From Ecdyonurus torrentis (Eukaryota > Arthropoda > Insecta > Ephemeroptera > Heptageniidae), in assembly GCA_949318235.1 (NCBI GenBank), contig OX439136.1, forward strand, positions 28,575,067-28,639,066: a stretch of DNA of 64,000 bases, written 5' to 3'. A program made the position numbers and the translations under genes. The notes under the pieces were generated by a model. The model did no database searches, had not been told where the DNA came from, and worked only from the letters and a program-made list of their open reading frames with translations. The first letter of the stretch is position 1. Every line of letters starts with the position of its first letter. This document shows, one piece after another, positions 44,713 through 64,000 of this stretch.

Positions 44713-45024
44713 TATAGGTTGTTTTCATTCATGTTAAAGTCGACGTCATAAAAGTGAGTACTAAATAACATGGACCAGTATAGGAAAATAGCACATTTTG
44801 CCATTTTAAAAATACTTTGCAATTTTTTTGAGCGCATTGATGTTGTTAACGGGATGAATTAGTACCTCAAGTAGGTGAGAAATATAAAAATGACCAAAAA
44901 ACAGTTAATTTTCTAAAGAAAATAGCCAAAAACTACGTTTGTCCTATGCTGAGCAATGTTATTTATTGCTCAAGAAGTGCTTCAAAAAGCACTCAGAATG
45001 ACGTCATGCGTACACACCCTATAC
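44713..45024 (+). repeat. MITE family B, full copy
   Basis: TATAGGTTGTTTTCATTCAT, AAAGTCGACGTCATAAAAGT ... GAATGACGTCATGCGTACAC, CCTATA. It lies 660 bp upstream of the tubulin TATA box. Confidence 0.85.
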
Positions 45025-45167
45025 AGCATATGAAACTATATAAACATATTTAACATAATATATTATATTCACATAATTATTCAATGATTTTATAATCAGA
45101 GCACTAAATCACATCTTTATTCTACAATCCACAGTATATAAAATTATAGTATACTAATATATAATAG

Positions 45168-45171
<4 letters not shown>

Positions 45172-45243
<72 letters not shown>
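45172..45243. repeat. (TA)n microsatellite
   Basis: Pure TA alternation, about 36 units. Confidence 0.95.
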
Positions 45244-45247
<4 letters not shown>

Positions 45248-45681
45248 TTGTTATTTACTGCCCAACTATGGCGATCATGCGCAACATAAAAACAATTATA
45301 TAAAACAAACGTTGCGATAAATTAGCGCATTATATTTTGCGAGTTCTAAGAAAACTATCAAACTTTTTCGCGGCTGTTTCAATTTCGGATATCTCCGAGT
45401 AAACTCGACTATTTCCGACTTCAACAACCAATCAAATAGCTTCAATTTTGCACACGGTTAGCACATGACCATTGAGTCTGGCGAGATTGAGGAGACCGTC
45501 CAAATCCAGTAAAAAACTTGGTCAAAAGTAGTAACGCCAATTTTCGCCGCTATACGTTTCTAACCTACGGCGCTAGTCACCGGATAAATTTGAAAAGTAA
45601 ATACAGGTGGCCTCCTCTCTCTTGCCTGCCTCGATGACCTTATAAGGAAATTACTCGGAGTGGAGGGAGGAGCGGCAACAG

Positions 45682-45689
45682 TATAAAAG
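45682..45689 (+). promoter_or_regulatory. TATA box of the alpha-tubulin gene
   Basis: TATAAAAG lies 143 bp upstream of the start codon in a locally GC-rich region (GGAGGAGCGGCAACAG upstream, GGGACGCCGCCCGCC downstream). A start site 25-35 bp downstream would fall near 45712-45722 and give a 5' leader of about 105 nt before the ATG. Start site position is inference. Confidence 0.75.
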
Positions 45690-45824
45690 CTGGGACGCCG
45701 CCCGCCATATTTGTTGTATTCTAAAAGTGCTTTTTGAGGATCAACATTGCACGTTCCTCTGTATTAGCAAAGTTAGAATTCTTTGCATTTATTAAGTGAA
45801 ATAAGTTAATTTTACAGAGTAAAT

Positions 45825-51735
<5,911 letters not shown>

Positions 51736-51777
51736 TTTACCTCATTATTTAAGCTGCAACATTAATGTCTTATTGTG

Positions 51778-51783
51778 AATAAA
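51778..51783 (+). terminator. Poly(A) signal AATAAA of alpha-tubulin
   Basis: AATAAA 43 bp after the stop codon, followed by TTGTGTTTTAATT-type T-rich sequence. Confidence 0.75.
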
Positions 51784-51849
51784 TATTACATGATTATATT
51801 TTTGTAAATATGCAACTTATCTATTGTGTTTTAATTATCTATACCTGCT

Positions 51850-52010
51850 GGGAGTATTAAGTTAGTGAAGTACCGACCTTATATCGCAAAAACTAGACCA
51901 TGTATTGGGTCTAAATTTGGTGTCTGTGTAGCCAAGGGTCGCACCTTCCTGTGATAAGAAATTTCAAGAGGTTTGACTGTCCCAAAAAAATAAAAAAATA
52001 GAAAGTTAAA
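51850..52010 (-). repeat. Family H repeat, reversed fragment
   Basis: GTACCGACCTTATATCGCAA, AAACTAGACC and GGGTCTAAATTTGGTGTC are the inverse of blocks at 20315-20375. Confidence 0.55.
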
Positions 52011-53530
52011 TAAATTATTGAGATTAGCATTAGGCATTATGGGCTTCAAATATAATATATATTTATATATATATGTACATACATATTGGACAAACTTTTT
52101 GTTTTATATCTAATTTCTAAGGAGAATTATTATTTTTTTTTTTCTCACATGCACACATGCATAATATGAAAGTCACTTCAGGTCTCCAAACTTGACGTGA
52201 TGCACATTGATAGAAAGCCCATGACTTGCTGGTCATAGACCTGGCCTTATATAGTTTTAGAAAATACCCCTAATAACTAAGAAAGTTATCAATAAAAACT
52301 GCAGAGATAAAAAATATAAAATTTTGTATTTTAGGGCGAATTTCAATAATATAGACCTAGAAACTGTCTAGTGTGTATGAAACTGAAGTCAATTATAAGT
52401 TTGGATGATTATTTCCGGGTGTTTCACCCTTGTAGTTTTGCTGATATTTGAAGTATCCTGCTGCTATAGGCAACTGGTCGTGCTCAGATGTTGAACAAGT
52501 TGCATACCTCGCAGGCGGCGAAGTACAAAATCAGGTAAGCAGGTAAGTTAATGTCTACCTCATGTTTAATTAGCTTGCAGGTGAGAGGAAATATTCTTTA
52601 GTAAGATAAATATGTGCATAATTAATTAATTAGTTAGCCTTACATTTATATTATTTTATAATTATTATTCACATGTAAAAGTTACAGACAGTTACAGTTC
52701 ATATTTGACTATTCATCATGCATATTCGTTTGTATTTCAAATTAATATTTCTTTAATTTAATCTTAGTTTTATTTAATTTGCATAATTTAAGGTAAAAAT
52801 TCTTGTAATAATATTTAAATTACCCAACAATTAGTTAACTATAGATTTTGAATTATATTTAAAAAAAAAAAATTTAAATGTAAAAATTGTTAGCAATATT
52901 TAGTAAAAAAATCGCATTTTTGTCGTCAAAATCACGATTTTTAAACCTTCTGCAACGTTATGATCTCCTGATGTAAAATTTCAAATTTTAAAAGTGACTA
53001 TTATGATAACAGCCTAGTCTAGGAGGTAGCTGTGTCTCAAATTAAGTTTTCACCTGAGGGTTCGTCAACTTTACTGATATTGACATGTATACCTCTTATA
53101 GTTTTATGTTCTCCTAATTGCAATTTTTTTTTTTCGATGCCAAAACAAAGCTCGATACGGAACATTCATATCATGCAGTGATTTAGTAAAATAAGCAAGG
53201 GTATTTTGAAGAGAAATTAAAATGCTTTTTATTTTATTGATCAATTTTATTTGTTAATTATAAAGTTGCAAATCTTGCAAGTGGCAAAGTGGAAAATCTT
53301 GGAAGGTAAATAGTTGATAAAGGTAAAACACCATTTTATTATTTATAAATAAAATAAATAAATAATTTTTATTTCATTTCAGTTGTTTTATGTTTGCTCT
53401 CAAAAACATTTTTCCAGAGATATACGTTATAATTTTTTATTTTTTTGTTTTACTATCAGAAAAATAAATTTCAATGAATGCATTTGATTACGGGGACGTA
53501 AACTACTACATGCGAAATATTGCACATTGT
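52011..53530. other. Intergenic region between the convergent tubulin and VWD genes
   Basis: No exon or strong repeat seen. TTTATT at 53436-53441 (AATAAA on the minus strand) lies 90 bp past the stop codon of the VWD gene and is a plausible poly(A) signal for it. Confidence 0.45.
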
Positions 53531-63164
<9,634 letters not shown>

Positions 63165-63311
63165 CTACAGAAATTAATAAATTAATTAGTTGACTTTTTT
63201 CAGCTACAAGATCTGCATAATGTCGCAGTTACAATCAAACTATGGCGTCTTCAAGTTGAACTTTATCGATTTTCTTATCTTTATTATTGATGCTTATTAG
63301 AAATTTTACTT

Positions 63312-63654
63312 AAAGGTATAGACAACATGAAAACATTAGCATTTACATCATAAAACACTTGATGGGACTTACATAAATAACTTTAGTTTGTCTCAAAACC
63401 CAACTGTAGCCCCATAGCAGTGATCAGAACATTTCAATTTACGCAACCCGCACAACAGTTTCATACTATTTTTGCATGTTTCTGACGTCATAAACATGAG
63501 TTTTCACGTAAATTGCATACTTTACAGTATTTTCACACTCTCTCGTGGGGCTACATTAACATTCTGGTAAAAATTGTCATCAGTTTTGTAGATCGCATTT
63601 CGTGTTTATTAATTAAAAAGCACATGTTGTTTTATGTGGTCTATGCCTTTAAAG
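63312..63654 (+). repeat. TTAA-type MITE, copy 3, best preserved
   Basis: TTAAAGGTATAGACAACATG at the left, TTATGTGGTCTATGCCTTTA A at the right; TTTCTGACGTCATAAACATG inside. Both borders carry TTAA. Confidence 0.85.
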
Positions 63655-63872
63655 TAGTCAATCGTACTTATCACTATCTAGTTATATAGAATCGTGAAAC
63701 ATCGCGATTATTTGATTGATTAATTAATTTATGTATATTTATTTTCATAATATTTTTTAAAATACGAGAGCCGCGCGCCTGTAAAGTTTGAAGTTATGCA
63801 ACCAGTTGGTTACTTATGTCATACAATTGCATACTCTACAGGATATTCATCATTTTATAATTGCACTGTATG

Positions 63873-64000
63873 TATAGGGTGTATACGGTGACGTCATATT
63901 TATTGCGCTTGGAGGCCATACTGGAGTAATGAATAACATTGCTCAGCATAGGACAAACTTCGTTTAAGCCAATTTTCTTTGGGAAATCGGTTAATTTTTT
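63873..64000 (+). repeat. MITE family A, copy cut by the window edge
   Basis: TATAGGGTGTATACGGTGAC, GTCATATTTATTGCGCTTGG, CATACTGGAGTAATGAATAA, GGACAAACTTCGTTTAAGCC. Confidence 0.85.

Overview
The window is nuclear DNA from a non-vertebrate animal. It is AT-rich, its genes are split by introns with GT-AG borders, and it is packed with simple repeats, poly(A)/poly(T) runs and short inverted-repeat elements. The gene set (alpha-tubulin, C-type lectin-like receptors, a VWD/C8/TIL/cystine-knot protein, a chitinolytic-type beta-hexosaminidase) is metazoan. I cannot name the phylum from the sequence. All gene models below were built by hand from reading frame, splice sites and intron phase; in the four genes lying wholly inside the window the summed exons divide by three.

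Layout: 1-1442 is the 5' end of a Ty3/gypsy-type LTR retrotransposon on the minus strand, with an open Gag frame running off the left edge. 2268-3400 (+) holds two exons of a C15orf40/UPF0235 homologue. 5501-12084 (-) is a complete six-exon, 599-residue GH20 beta-N-acetylhexosaminidase. 12.1-19.4 kb has no gene I can support and is a dense field of fold-back elements and MITEs. 19485-25452 (-) is a complete five-exon, 168-residue secreted C-type lectin. 29408-44287 (+) is a complete 13-exon, 760-residue type I membrane protein with four C-type lectin domains, one Ig domain, a transmembrane helix and a short tail. 45825-51735 (+) is a complete five-exon, 450-residue alpha-tubulin with a TATA box. 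53531-63164 (-) is the C-terminal part (ten exons, 515 residues) of a large secreted VWF/mucin-like protein.

Relations: the two lectin genes are divergently placed and share intron positions inside the lectin fold, which points to local duplication. Nothing links the other genes functionally. They look like ordinary neighbours in a repeat-rich genome.

The most unusual material is non-coding. (i) The same hairpin sits 30-45 nt upstream of the 3' splice site in three of the four tubulin introns, and in two of them its end supplies a CTAAC branch-point-like motif. (ii) Tubulin intron 1 carries a 124-bp satellite with a 372-bp higher-order period that appears to derive from a dispersed element. 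(iii) At least five unrelated inverted-repeat families each carry the cAMP-response palindrome TGACGTCA or its core. (iv) There is a very high density of long fold-back palindromes, several flanked by TTAA or TA.
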